The position numbers and the translations under genes were made by a program. Shown here one piece after another: positions 1 to 8,257 of a stretch of DNA of 64,000 bases. Position 1 is the stretch's first letter. Each line of letters begins with the position of its first letter. The DNA comes from Sphingomonas sp. IBVSS2 (lineage in GTDB: Bacteria > Pseudomonadota > Alphaproteobacteria > Sphingomonadales > Sphingomonadaceae). The DNA lies in contig NZ_NFUR01000003.1 of assembly GCF_002127225.1 (NCBI RefSeq), positions 124,001 to 188,000 on the forward strand, read 5' to 3'. Under the pieces are notes generated by a model that saw only the letters and a program-made list of their open reading frames with translations, was not told where the DNA came from and did not search any database.

Positions 1-2305
1 CGGCAGGTACATAGGTGCCGTTCAATGCCTCGGGCGAGGTGCTGAACTCGGGCGCGACGCCCAGCACGACATGATATTGGTTGAGCCCCGAATAGAGCGT
101 CACCGCCTGGCGCTGGCCAAAGGCATCGTACAGGGCGTTGTCGATCGCCTGGTTGGTGATCCCCAGCCGTGCCGCGGCGACGCGGTCGACCGTGAGATAG
201 GTCTCGGAGCCGCCGTCCTGCTGGTCGATATCGACATCGGTGAAGGTCTGGGGCTCGCGCTTCATCAGTTCCACCAGCTTGGTGCCGGCCGCCCGCAGCG
301 TGACGGGGTCGTTCGCCTGCAGCGTATATTGGTAGCTGCTGTTGGCGCTGCGCCCGCCGGTCTGCAGGTCCTGCACCGGGTTGAGGAAGGCGGTGACGCC
401 GGTGATGCGACCCAGCTCGGGACGCAGCCGGTTGATCACGGTGCGGGCGGGATCGCGCTTGCCCTGCTTCAACATGATGAACAGGAACGCGCCGCCCGTG
501 CGCGATCCGCCGGTAAAGGCCACGACATCGGCCACCGCCGGATCGCGCTTCACCATGCCGACGATCTGGACGAGCCGGGACTGCACGGCGGAGAAGGACA
601 TGCTCTGGTCGACATGCACGCCGCCCATCAGCGAGCCCGTGTCCTGTTCGGGGAACAGGCCCTTGGGCGCCTGGACGATCAGCGCCACGTTGAGCGCCAC
701 CGTCGCGGCGAGCAGCGCCAGCGTGATGCCGCGATGCGCCAGGGCGCGCTCAAGCCCGTGGGCGTAGCGCGTGCGCACCTGCTCGAAGCCCCGCTCGAAC
801 CATTGCGCGAAGCGCGGCGTGCGCTCCTCGCCGCGCAGCAGCAAGGCGGCGAGCATCGGCGTGGCGGTGAGCGAGATCACCAGGCTGATCGCGACCGCCA
901 CGGACATGGTCACCGCGAACTCGCGGAACAGCCGCCCGACCACGCCGCCCATGAACAGCAGCGGGATGAACACCGCGATCAGGCTCGCCGAGATCGAGAG
1001 CACGGTGAAGCCGACTTCGCGCGCGCCGGTGAGCGCGGCCTGTACCGGCTTCATCCCGCGTTCGATATGGCGGGCGATGTTCTCCACGACGACGATGGCG
1101 TCGTCGACGACGAAGCCGGTCGCCACGGTGAGTGCCATCAGCGAGAGGTTGTTCAGGGAGAAGCCCAGCATGTAGATCACCGCCACCGTGCCGAGCAGCG
1201 AGGTGAGCACCGCCATGGCGGGCACCAGCGTGGCGCGCAGCGAGCGCAGGAACAGGCTCACCACGCCCACCACCAGCAGCGTGGCGATCAGCAAGGTGAT
1301 CTCCACTTCGCGCAGCGAGGCGCGGATCGTGGTGGTGCGATCGCTGGCCAGATGCAGCTTCACATCGGCGGGGATCGACGCCTGGAGCCGGGGCAGGGCC
1401 GCCTTCACGGCGTTCACCGTCGCGACGATGTTGGCGCCCGGCTGGCGTGTGATCACCACCATCACCGCGCGCTGGCCGTTGAACAGGCCCATGGTGCGCA
1501 CGTCCTCGGGCCCGTCATGGACATTGGCGATGTCCTGGAGGCGCACCAGCGTCCCGTTGCGGCTGGCGATGGGCAGGTCGCGGAAATCCTCGGCGCGCAC
1601 GCCCGGCGTGTCGGCATAGATCTGCCAGGCCAGGCCCGATCCCTCGATCAGGCCGCGCGGGCGGTTGGCGGCGCTGGCCGACAGGGCGGCGCGCACGTCC
1701 TCGAGCGGGATGCCGTAGCGCGCCACCGCGAGTGGATTGACGTCGACCCGCACAGAGGGGAGCGCCGCGCCGCCCAGCTCGACATCGCCCACGCCCTCCA
1801 CCTGGAGCAGGCGCTGCTGCACGATCGCCGAGACCGTGTCGAAGATCTCGGCCGGGCTGCGCCGGTCGGAAGTGAGCGCCAGGATCATGATCGGCGCGTC
1901 GGCGGGATTGACCTTGCGATAGGTGGGGTTGGTGCGCAGCGTCGCGGGCAGGTCGGCACGCGCTGCGTTGATCGCCGCCTGCACGTCGCGCGCCGCGCCG
2001 TCGATGTCGCGGCCGAGGTCGAACTGGAGCGTGATCCGCGTCGATCCGGTGGACGAGGCGGAGGTCATCTGCGTCACGCCGGCGATCGTGCCCAGCCGCT
2101 TCTCCAGCGGAGCGGCGACGCTGGAGGCCATGTTCGACGGGCTGGCGCCGTTCAGCGTGGCGGTGACGCTGATCGTCGGCAGGTCGATCTGCGGCAGGGG
2201 GGATACCGGGATCGAGAGCGTGGCCGCCACGCCGGCCAGCATCAGCCCCAGCGTCAGCAGCAGCGTGCCGACCGGCCGGCGGATGAAGGGGGCGGAGAGG
2301 TTCAT
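1..2305 (-). CDS. RND efflux permease, MdtC/AcrB family (3' part outside window)
   Basis: Inner-membrane proton-driven drug exporter of the hydrophobe/amphiphile efflux class. The start ATG at 2305 overlaps the stop of the upstream permease gene (ATGA), and about 768 codons lie inside the window; the C-terminus is missing. The N-terminus begins MNLSAPFIRRPVGTLLL, the usual first membrane helix, and the adjacent aspartate pair of TM4 is present in TGFVVDDAIVVVENI. Two permeases in tandem behind one adaptor is the MdtABC arrangement, in which two different permeases form a heterotrimer. Substrate cannot be told from sequence. Family assignment is firm; the MdtC role is by position. Confidence 0.93.
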   Translation of the reverse strand, partial: MNLSAPFIRRPVGTLLLTLGLMLAGVAATLSIPVSPLPQIDLPTISVTATLNGASPSNMASSVAAPLEKRLGTIAGVTQMTSASSTGSTRITLQFDLGRDIDGAARDVQAAINAARADLPATLRTNPTYRKVNPADAPIMILALTSDRRSPAEIFDTVSAIVQQRLLQVEGVGDVELGGAALPSVRVDVNPLAVARYGIPLEDVRAALSASAANRPRGLIEGSGLAWQIYADTPGVRAEDFRDLPIASRNGTLVRLQDIANVHDGPEDVRTMGLFNGQRAVMVVITRQPGANIVATVNAVKAALPRLQASIPADVKLHLASDRTTTIRASLREVEITLLIATLLVVGVVSLFLRSLRATLVPAMAVLTSLLGTVAVIYMLGFSLNNLSLMALTVATGFVVDDAIVVVENIARHIERGMKPVQAALTGAREVGFTVLSISASLIAVFIPLLFMGGVVGRLFREFAVTMSVAVAISLVISLTATPMLAALLLRGEERTPRFAQWFERGFEQVRTRYAHGLERALAHRGITLALLAATVALNVALIVQAPKGLFPEQDTGSLMGGVHVDQSMSFSAVQSRLVQIVGMVKRDPAVADVVAFTGGSRTGGAFLFIMLKQGKRDPARTVINRLRPELGRITGVTAFLNPVQDLQTGGRSANSSYQYTLQANDPVTLRAAGTKLVELMKREPQTFTDVDIDQQDGGSETYLTVDRVAAARLGITNQAIDNALYDAFGQRQAVTLYSGLNQYHVVLGVAPEFSTSPEALNGTYVPA

Positions 2306-5300
2306 GCCGCCGCCGGTGCCTCCGGGGACGGCGCGGCCCGGCCGAAGCGGGTGCCCAGCCGCTCGAATGCCAGGAAGATCACCGGCGTGGTGAACAGGGT
2401 GAGCAACTGGCTGACGATCAGCCCGCCCGCGATGGCGAGGCCGAGCGGCTGGCGCAGCTCGGAGCCCATGCCCGATCCGAAGATCATCGGCAGCGCGGCG
2501 AACAGGGCGGCGAAAGTGGTCATCAGGATCGGGCGGAAGCGCAGCCGGGCCGCCTGGCGGATCGCGGCATCGGCCTCCATCCCTTCCTCGCGCTGGGCGC
2601 GGATCGCGAAGTCGATCATCATGATCGCGTTCTTCTTGACGATGCCGATCAGCAGCACGATGCCGATGATCCCGATCACGCCCAGCCCTTCGCCCGACAG
2701 GATCAGCGCGAGCAGCGCCCCCACCGCGGCGGCGGGCAGGGTGGAGAGGATGGTGAGCGGGTGGATGAAGCTCTCATAGAGCACGCCCAGCACGATATAG
2801 ACGATCACCACCGCGGCGAGGATCAGCCAGAACTCGTTGCCGAGCGAGCTGCGGAACGCCTCGGCCGCGCCCTGGAAATGGGTGTCGAGCGAGGCGGGCA
2901 CGCCGATCCTGGCCTCCACCCGCGCGACGGCGTCCACTGCGGCGCCCAGCGAGACGCCCGGCGCCGGATCGAAGCCGATCGTCGCGGCGGGGAACTGGCC
3001 GACGCGGGTGATGAGCAGCGGCGCGGTTCCCTTGTCGAAGCGCGCCACCGTGCCGAGCGGGACCGAGGTGCCGCTCGAGGTGGGGACATAGAGGCTGTTC
3101 AGCGCGTCCGGCGAGGTGAGCATGCCCGGCTGGCTCTCCAGGATCACGCGATACTGGCTGGCAGCGGTGAAGATCGTTGAGACGATGCGCTGGCCGAACG
3201 CGTCGTAGAGCGCGCTGTCGATCGTCGCGGCGCTGATGCCCAGCCGCCCGGCGCTCTCGCGGTCGATCGTCACCGTCACGGCCCGGCCCTGGTCGAGCAC
3301 GTCGGACGTGACATTGGCGAGCGCCGGCTCGCGGCGCAGCGCGGCGGTCAGCCGCTGTGCCCATTGGTTCACCTGCGCCTGGTTCGCGCCCTGGAGCGCG
3401 AAGCGGTAGCGCGTCGGCCCGCCCTCCGAATCGATGGTGAGGTCCTGGACCGGGCGGAAATAGACCTGGACGCCGGGAATGCCGTGGGCGCGCTCCGCCA
3501 GCCGGTCCAGCAGCGCGGCCTGGCTGCCGCGCTCGGACTGCGGCTTGAGATTGATCAGCATCCGCCCCTGGTTGAGCGAGGGGTTGACGCCGTCCACGCC
3601 GACATTGCCGCTCAGGCTGTCCACATCCGGATCGCGCAGCACCGCGTCGGCCACCTGGGTCTGGATCGCCTGCATCCGCGCGAACGAGGCTTCCTGCGGG
3701 CCCACCACTACTGCCTGGAGCTGCCCGGTATCCTGTTCGGGGAACAGTCCCTTGGGAATGGCGAAGGCGAGCAGCGCGGTGAGCGCCAGCGTGCCGGCGA
3801 ACAGCAGCAGCACCAGCCGCTGGCGCTCGAGCACCCAGGCCAGGCCCTGGGCATAGCCGTGCGCCACCCGGTCGAACGCGTCGAGCGACCAGCGGACCGG
3901 GGCGATCAGGTGTTCCTCCGATTCGCGTCGCAGCCAGCGGCCCGAGAGCATCGGCACCAGCGTGAGCGCGACGCCGGCCGATATCACGATCGTGACCGAC
4001 AGCGTCACCGCGAATTCTCGGAAGAGCCGGCCGACCACGTCCCCCATGAACAGCAGCGGCACCAGCGCCGCGATCAGGCTGACGGTGAGCGATACGATGG
4101 TGAAGCCGATCTCGCCCGATCCCTTGAGCGCGGCCTGGAGCGGCGTGTCGCCTTCCTCGATATGGCGCTGGATGTTCTCGATGACGACGATCGCGTCGTC
4201 GACGACGAAGCCCGCGGCGATCGTCATCGCCATCAGCGTCAGGTTGTTGATCGAATAGCCGAGCTGGTACATCGCGGCAAAGGCGCCGACGAGCGAGAGC
4301 GGCACGGCGAGGCTGGCGACGAAGGTGGCGCGCGGGCTGCCCAGGAACAGGAACATCGCCAGCGTGACGAGCACGACCGCGAAGGCGAGTTCCATCTGCA
4401 CGTCCGCCACCGAGGCGCGGATGCCGGCGGTGCGATCGGTGAGCAGGGTCACGTGCACGTCGGGCGGAAGTTGCGCCTCGAGCGCGGGGAGCGTCGCCTT
4501 GATCGCATCCACCGTGGCGATCACATTGGCGCCGGGCTGGCGCTGGACGTCGACGATCACGGCCGGCGTGCGGTTCATCCAGGCGGCCAGGCGCACATTC
4601 TCGGTCGAATCGACTACGTTCGCCACGTCGCTCAGCCTGACCGGGGCATTGTTGCGCCAGGCGACGATCAGGTCGCGATATTCCTGCGCGGTGCCGAGCT
4701 GGTCGTTTCCGTCGATCGACCAGGAGCGGGTGGGGCCGTCGAAGCTGCCCTTGGCGGCATTGGCGTTCGCGGCGGTGATCGCGGCGCGCAGCGTCTCCGT
4801 CGAGAGCCCGAACGACGCCAGCGCCTGCACATTGGCCTGGATGCGCACCGCCGGCCGCTGGCCGCCCGAAAGCGTGACCAGGCCGACACCGCTCATCTGG
4901 GCGATCTTGGCGGCCAGGCGCTGGTCGGCCAGGTCCTCGATCTGGGCCAGGGTGCGCGTGCGCGAGGTGAGGCCCAACGTCACGATCGGCGCGTCGGCGG
5001 GATTGACCTTGGCATAGATGGGCGGGGCGGGGAGGTCCGACGGAAGCAGCGTGCCCGCCGCGTTGATCGCCGCCTGCACTTCCTGCTCGGCCACGTCGAG
5101 CGACAGGTCGAGCTTGAACTGGAGCGTGATCACCGAGGCGCCGGCGGAGGATTGCGACGACATCCGCGCGAGCCCCGCCATCTGGCCGAACTGGCGCTCG
5201 AGCGGACTGGTGACGGTGAGCGCCATCACGTCCGGACTGGCGCCGGGATAGAGGGTGCGCACCTCGATCGTCGGATAGTCGACTTCGGGCAGCGCCGACA

Positions 5301-5436
5301 GCGGCAGCACGCGATAGGCGACCAGCCCGGCGAGCAGCACGGCCACTGCCAAAAGGGTGGTCGCCACCGGCCGCAGGATGAAGACGTGCCAGGGGCCCGC
5401 CCGCTCGACTGGGCCGGGCTGTTCGTCCGCGCTCAC
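2302..5436 (-). CDS. RND efflux permease, MdtB-like
   Basis: Full-length 1044-residue RND transporter, the normal length for MdtB/AcrB proteins. The start is GTG at 5436, overlapping the adaptor stop (GTGA), so translation is probably coupled. The protein has the N-terminal helix followed by the VDYPTIEVRTLYPGASP porter region, the TM4 proton-relay pair in AAGFVVDDAIVVIENI, and the second helix bundle with GIVLLIGIVKKNAIMMIDFA. It shares its operon with the membrane-fusion protein upstream and a second permease downstream, so it likely forms an MdtABC-like heteromeric pump. No outer-membrane channel gene is seen in the window. Confidence 0.95.
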   Translation of the reverse strand: MSADEQPGPVERAGPWHVFILRPVATTLLAVAVLLAGLVAYRVLPLSALPEVDYPTIEVRTLYPGASPDVMALTVTSPLERQFGQMAGLARMSSQSSAGASVITLQFKLDLSLDVAEQEVQAAINAAGTLLPSDLPAPPIYAKVNPADAPIVTLGLTSRTRTLAQIEDLADQRLAAKIAQMSGVGLVTLSGGQRPAVRIQANVQALASFGLSTETLRAAITAANANAAKGSFDGPTRSWSIDGNDQLGTAQEYRDLIVAWRNNAPVRLSDVANVVDSTENVRLAAWMNRTPAVIVDVQRQPGANVIATVDAIKATLPALEAQLPPDVHVTLLTDRTAGIRASVADVQMELAFAVVLVTLAMFLFLGSPRATFVASLAVPLSLVGAFAAMYQLGYSINNLTLMAMTIAAGFVVDDAIVVIENIQRHIEEGDTPLQAALKGSGEIGFTIVSLTVSLIAALVPLLFMGDVVGRLFREFAVTLSVTIVISAGVALTLVPMLSGRWLRRESEEHLIAPVRWSLDAFDRVAHGYAQGLAWVLERQRLVLLLFAGTLALTALLAFAIPKGLFPEQDTGQLQAVVVGPQEASFARMQAIQTQVADAVLRDPDVDSLSGNVGVDGVNPSLNQGRMLINLKPQSERGSQAALLDRLAERAHGIPGVQVYFRPVQDLTIDSEGGPTRYRFALQGANQAQVNQWAQRLTAALRREPALANVTSDVLDQGRAVTVTIDRESAGRLGISAATIDSALYDAFGQRIVSTIFTAASQYRVILESQPGMLTSPDALNSLYVPTSSGTSVPLGTVARFDKGTAPLLITRVGQFPAATIGFDPAPGVSLGAAVDAVARVEARIGVPASLDTHFQGAAEAFRSSLGNEFWLILAAVVIVYIVLGVLYESFIHPLTILSTLPAAAVGALLALILSGEGLGVIGIIGIVLLIGIVKKNAIMMIDFAIRAQREEGMEADAAIRQAARLRFRPILMTTFAALFAALPMIFGSGMGSELRQPLGLAIAGGLIVSQLLTLFTTPVIFLAFERLGTRFGRAAPSPEAPAAA

Positions 5437-6650
5437 TGGTCCGCGCCGTGCTGCCGGTGCTTGTGCGCGCCATGGGGCTGGCCGTTGCCGCCCCCGCCGC
5501 CCTGCTTGCCCGGCAGCGAGACGCGGGCGCCGTCATCCAGGGTATCGGCGCCGTCCGTCACCACCGCCGCGCCCTGCGGGAGCCCGCTTGCCACGATGAT
5601 GTTGGTGCCGTCGCTCGGCCCCAGCTTGACCAGCGTCAGCTTCACGGTGCGATCCGGCTGGATGACGAAGACGAAATCGCCGTTCGCGCCGTGCCGTACC
5701 GAGTTGACGGGCACGGCCAACCCCTGGCGCACGGTGCCGATCTCGGCGGAGACGTTGACGAACTGGCTGGGGAAGAGCGCGCCGCCCCCGTTGCCGAAGC
5801 GTGCCTTGGCCTTCACCGTGCCGCTGGTCGGGTCGATCTGGTTGTCCAGCGTCAGGAAGCGGCCCTGGGCGAGCGTGGAGGCACCCGTGGAATCGGTGGC
5901 GCTGACCGGCATGTCGCCGCCGCTCGCCAGCCGCGCCTGCAGCGTCGCGATCTGGTTCTGCGGCAGGGAGAAGGTCACGTCGATCGGATCGATCTGGGTG
6001 ATCACCGCGAGCCCGGTGGTGTCCGACGGCGTCACGTAGTTGCCGATATCCACCTGGCGCAGGCCGATCCGCCCGCTCACCGGCGCGCGGATCGAAGTAT
6101 AGGCGAGGTTGAGTGCGGCCGTGCCGATCGCCGCGCGGTCGGCGCCGATGGTGCCGTCGAGCTGCTTGAGCGTCGCCGCCTGGGTCTCGACTTGCTGGCG
6201 CGCGATCGAATCCTGGGCAAGCAGCCCCTGGTAGCGCTTGAGATCGGTAGCCGCCATGTCGCGCTGGGCAAGGTCGCGGGCAAGGTTGGCGCGCGCCTGG
6301 GCGAGCGCGAGCTTGTAGGGGCGCGGGTCGATCTGGGCGATCAGCTGCCCTTTCGCCACCATCTGCCCCTCGGTGAAGTGCAGGCTGAACAGCGTGCCGG
6401 CGATCTGGGTGCGCACCGTGGCGGTGGTCAGCGGCTGGACGGTGCCGATCGCCGCCAGCCGGATCGGCATGTCGATCCGCCCGACATGGGCGACGCCGAC
6501 GGTGATCGGCTGGCCCGCGCCGCGGTGCCGCCCGCCCGCGCCGCCTTCGCGGGAGGCGCTCCATCGCCAGGCAGCGAAAATGACCAGGAGAAGGACAAGG
6601 ACGATGCCGATGGCGCGCCAGCGGGGCGAGGTCAGCTTGAAGCCTGTCAC
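5433..6650 (-). CDS. RND efflux periplasmic adaptor (MdtA/AcrA/HlyD family)
   Basis: A 405-residue membrane-fusion protein that bridges the inner-membrane pump to an outer-membrane channel. It has one N-terminal membrane segment (about residues 14-30) after a basic start, then a low-complexity Gly/His stretch. The paired lipoyl-like half-motifs follow, with GTVQPLTTATVRTQIAGTL before and SIRAPVSGRIGLRQVDIG after an alpha-hairpin. A His-rich tail (QPHGAHKHRQHG) ends the protein, and its function is unknown. First gene of the efflux operon; the next gene overlaps it by four bases. MdtA-like by context. Confidence 0.93.
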   Translation of the reverse strand: MTGFKLTSPRWRAIGIVLVLLLVIFAAWRWSASREGGAGGRHRGAGQPITVGVAHVGRIDMPIRLAAIGTVQPLTTATVRTQIAGTLFSLHFTEGQMVAKGQLIAQIDPRPYKLALAQARANLARDLAQRDMAATDLKRYQGLLAQDSIARQQVETQAATLKQLDGTIGADRAAIGTAALNLAYTSIRAPVSGRIGLRQVDIGNYVTPSDTTGLAVITQIDPIDVTFSLPQNQIATLQARLASGGDMPVSATDSTGASTLAQGRFLTLDNQIDPTSGTVKAKARFGNGGGALFPSQFVNVSAEIGTVRQGLAVPVNSVRHGANGDFVFVIQPDRTVKLTLVKLGPSDGTNIIVASGLPQGAAVVTDGADTLDDGARVSLPGKQGGGGGNGQPHGAHKHRQHGADQ

Positions 6651-7161
6651 CAGCGCACCTTTCGTGCTGTCAGGTTGTTCCGGCGATATTAGACGCGCAA
6701 TGAAGGAACGGGTCTAGGTGCAAATATGTATCAAAATTGGGAAGGTCGGAAGCCTGTCCAGCAGTTGATTTCCGGGTAATTTCTTCCGGATCCGTACTAT
6801 TGCGGCGACGAATATGTCGCAATTTTGCACGCGATGCAGGCTGGCCCGCGGCGTCTCCGTTCCCGCACGCTGGCAACGCATCCGCACGGAGCGCGACATC
6901 CTGTGCGGGCCATGACGCGCAGGACGTAAATTACGCTATTCCCGGCGACCGGTGGCCGGCAGGGGAATCCGTGGATTTATGAACGTCGCGACGGCGCGCC
7001 GATGCGAAGGACCGCCATTTGAGCGCTATGGTCACCAGGAGATAAGTATTCTGATAATACGGATTTTACCGAAGTCATGGGGCGACGATAGCTTAATCCG
7101 GATTCTATAGTTTGGCGCCGAACGAATGAAGTTTTGTAGCACCTCAGGAACGAGGTAGAGT
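6651..7161. other. 511-bp spacer between divergent efflux and fimbria operons
   Basis: No convincing gene: the short open frames here have no recognisable protein, no good ribosome site and no coding-style codon use. Base composition is clearly more AT-rich than the flanks, especially 6720-6820 and 7040-7140, as expected where two divergent operons carry their promoters. An imperfect dyad (ATTGCGGCGAC / GTCGCAAT) lies near 6797-6821. A ribosome site (GAGG) sits just before the first pilin start. I could not place convincing -35/-10 boxes. Confidence 0.5.
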
Positions 7162-7737
7162 ATGATGGCGACCAATATCGGCAAGATTTCCATCACCGTC
7201 CGCCGGACCGCATATCTGTGCGCGGCGGCAGGGGCATTGACGGCTGGCCCGCCGGCATTTTCCTCCACGCAGGGAACGCTCGGCGCGACTTCGACGGGGT
7301 CGGTCAGCATCACCGCGAGCGTCGCGAACCGCGCCCAGATCACCGGCCTGACGGACATTTCCTTTACGGCCGTCGATCCAGCCACCGCGGCGACCAGCGC
7401 GCAGAGCGACTGCGTGTGGAGCAACACCGCGACCAAGGGATACAGCATCACCGCGACCGGCAGCGGCACCAGCGGGGCGTTCACGCTCGCCAACGGCTCG
7501 CTGACCGTGCCGTACTCGGTGCAATGGGCGGCGAGCACCGGGCAGACCAGCGGCAGCGCGCTGACCGCGGGAACCGCGCTCGGGGGGCTGACCACGACCG
7601 CCGCCAACCCGACCTGCAGCACCGGCGCAGCGACGACCTCGAGCCTCATCGTCTCGATTTCCGCGCCGAACCTGCAGGGAATGGAGGCGGGAGTCAGCTA
7701 TACGGGCACGCTGACCCTGCTGGTGACGCCGCAATAG
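7162..7737 (+). CDS. Secreted fimbrial subunit 1 (spore-coat-U/pilin-like)
   Basis: A 191-residue exported protein with a basic N-terminus and a hydrophobic stretch ending near AGPPAFSS, then a Ser/Thr/Gly-rich all-beta body. It shares with the next gene the pattern Cys-x-x-Ser (CVWSN), GSGTSGAFTLANG, PYSVQW, a second Cys, TTSSLIVSI and a final YTGTLTL strand, as in small Ig-like pilins of chaperone/usher systems. The two body cysteines probably form a disulfide. First gene of a four-gene fimbria operon. The structural role is inferred from neighbours; the exact pilin family is unsure (spore coat U or DUF4402-like). Confidence 0.75.
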   Translation: MMATNIGKISITVRRTAYLCAAAGALTAGPPAFSSTQGTLGATSTGSVSITASVANRAQITGLTDISFTAVDPATAATSAQSDCVWSNTATKGYSITATGSGTSGAFTLANGSLTVPYSVQWAASTGQTSGSALTAGTALGGLTTTAANPTCSTGAATTSSLIVSISAPNLQGMEAGVSYTGTLTLLVTPQ

Positions 7738-7765
7738 CCCCTGGGTGATCAGGAAGGGTTCGGCC

Positions 7766-8257
7766 ATGCAGGGTCGCTCCCATTCCCGGTCCATAGCGGC
7801 GGGGTTGCTCGCAACTGTCCTCCTGGCGGCGATGCCCGTGCCGGCTTGCGCCCAGAACGTGCAGATAACGCAGTTGAGTGACGTGTCGTTCGGCACGATC
7901 ACGAATGTCGGCACCGACCAGATTCGGAGCCAGTCGGTGTGCGCCTATAGCGGACTGCTGGGAGGGCGCTATTCGCTGACCGCGACGGGATCCGGTGCCG
8001 GTGGCGCATTCACGCTTGCCAATGGTGCGAGCGTGATGCCCTATGAAGTCCAGTGGAACGGTTCCGCCGCCGGGCAGAGCTCGGGCACCAATGTCGTGTC
8101 GGGTGCGGCACTGACTGGGCAGACGGCGCTGCTGAGCTGCCCGCTTCTTCAGGTCACCAATTCGAGCCTCATCATCATCCTGCGCGGCGCCGCGCTGACC
8201 ACGGCCACCGCCGGGAACTATAGCGGCACGCTCACGATCATGCTCGCGGCGAACTGA
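7766..8257 (+). CDS. Secreted fimbrial subunit 2 (spore-coat-U/pilin-like)
   Basis: 163 residues. The ATG at 7766 is chosen because AGGAAGG lies eight bases upstream; an earlier in-frame GTG has no such site. The signal peptide ends near PACAQN. The mature part repeats the plan of the preceding pilin: CAYSG, YSLTATGSGAGGAFTLANG, PYEVQW, SCPL, TNSSLIIIL and a terminal YSGTLTIML strand. The last strand resembles the donor or conserved beta-zipper strand used in chaperone/usher assembly. The stop overlaps the usher start (TGATG). Which of the two pilins is major and which is tip or minor cannot be told. Confidence 0.75.
   Translation: MQGRSHSRSIAAGLLATVLLAAMPVPACAQNVQITQLSDVSFGTITNVGTDQIRSQSVCAYSGLLGGRYSLTATGSGAGGAFTLANGASVMPYEVQWNGSAAGQSSGTNVVSGAALTGQTALLSCPLLQVTNSSLIIILRGAALTTATAGNYSGTLTIMLAAN

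Noticed and set aside
71..2779. Very long open frame on the plus strand opposite the RND permease genes
   Set aside because: It is antisense to two clear RND transporters and its product is Arg/Gly/His-rich low-complexity sequence, typical of the mirror frame of GC-rich genes.
6670..6982. Short open frames on both strands in the efflux-fimbria spacer
   Set aside because: No ribosome sites, no protein-like composition; the region is AT-rich promoter DNA.
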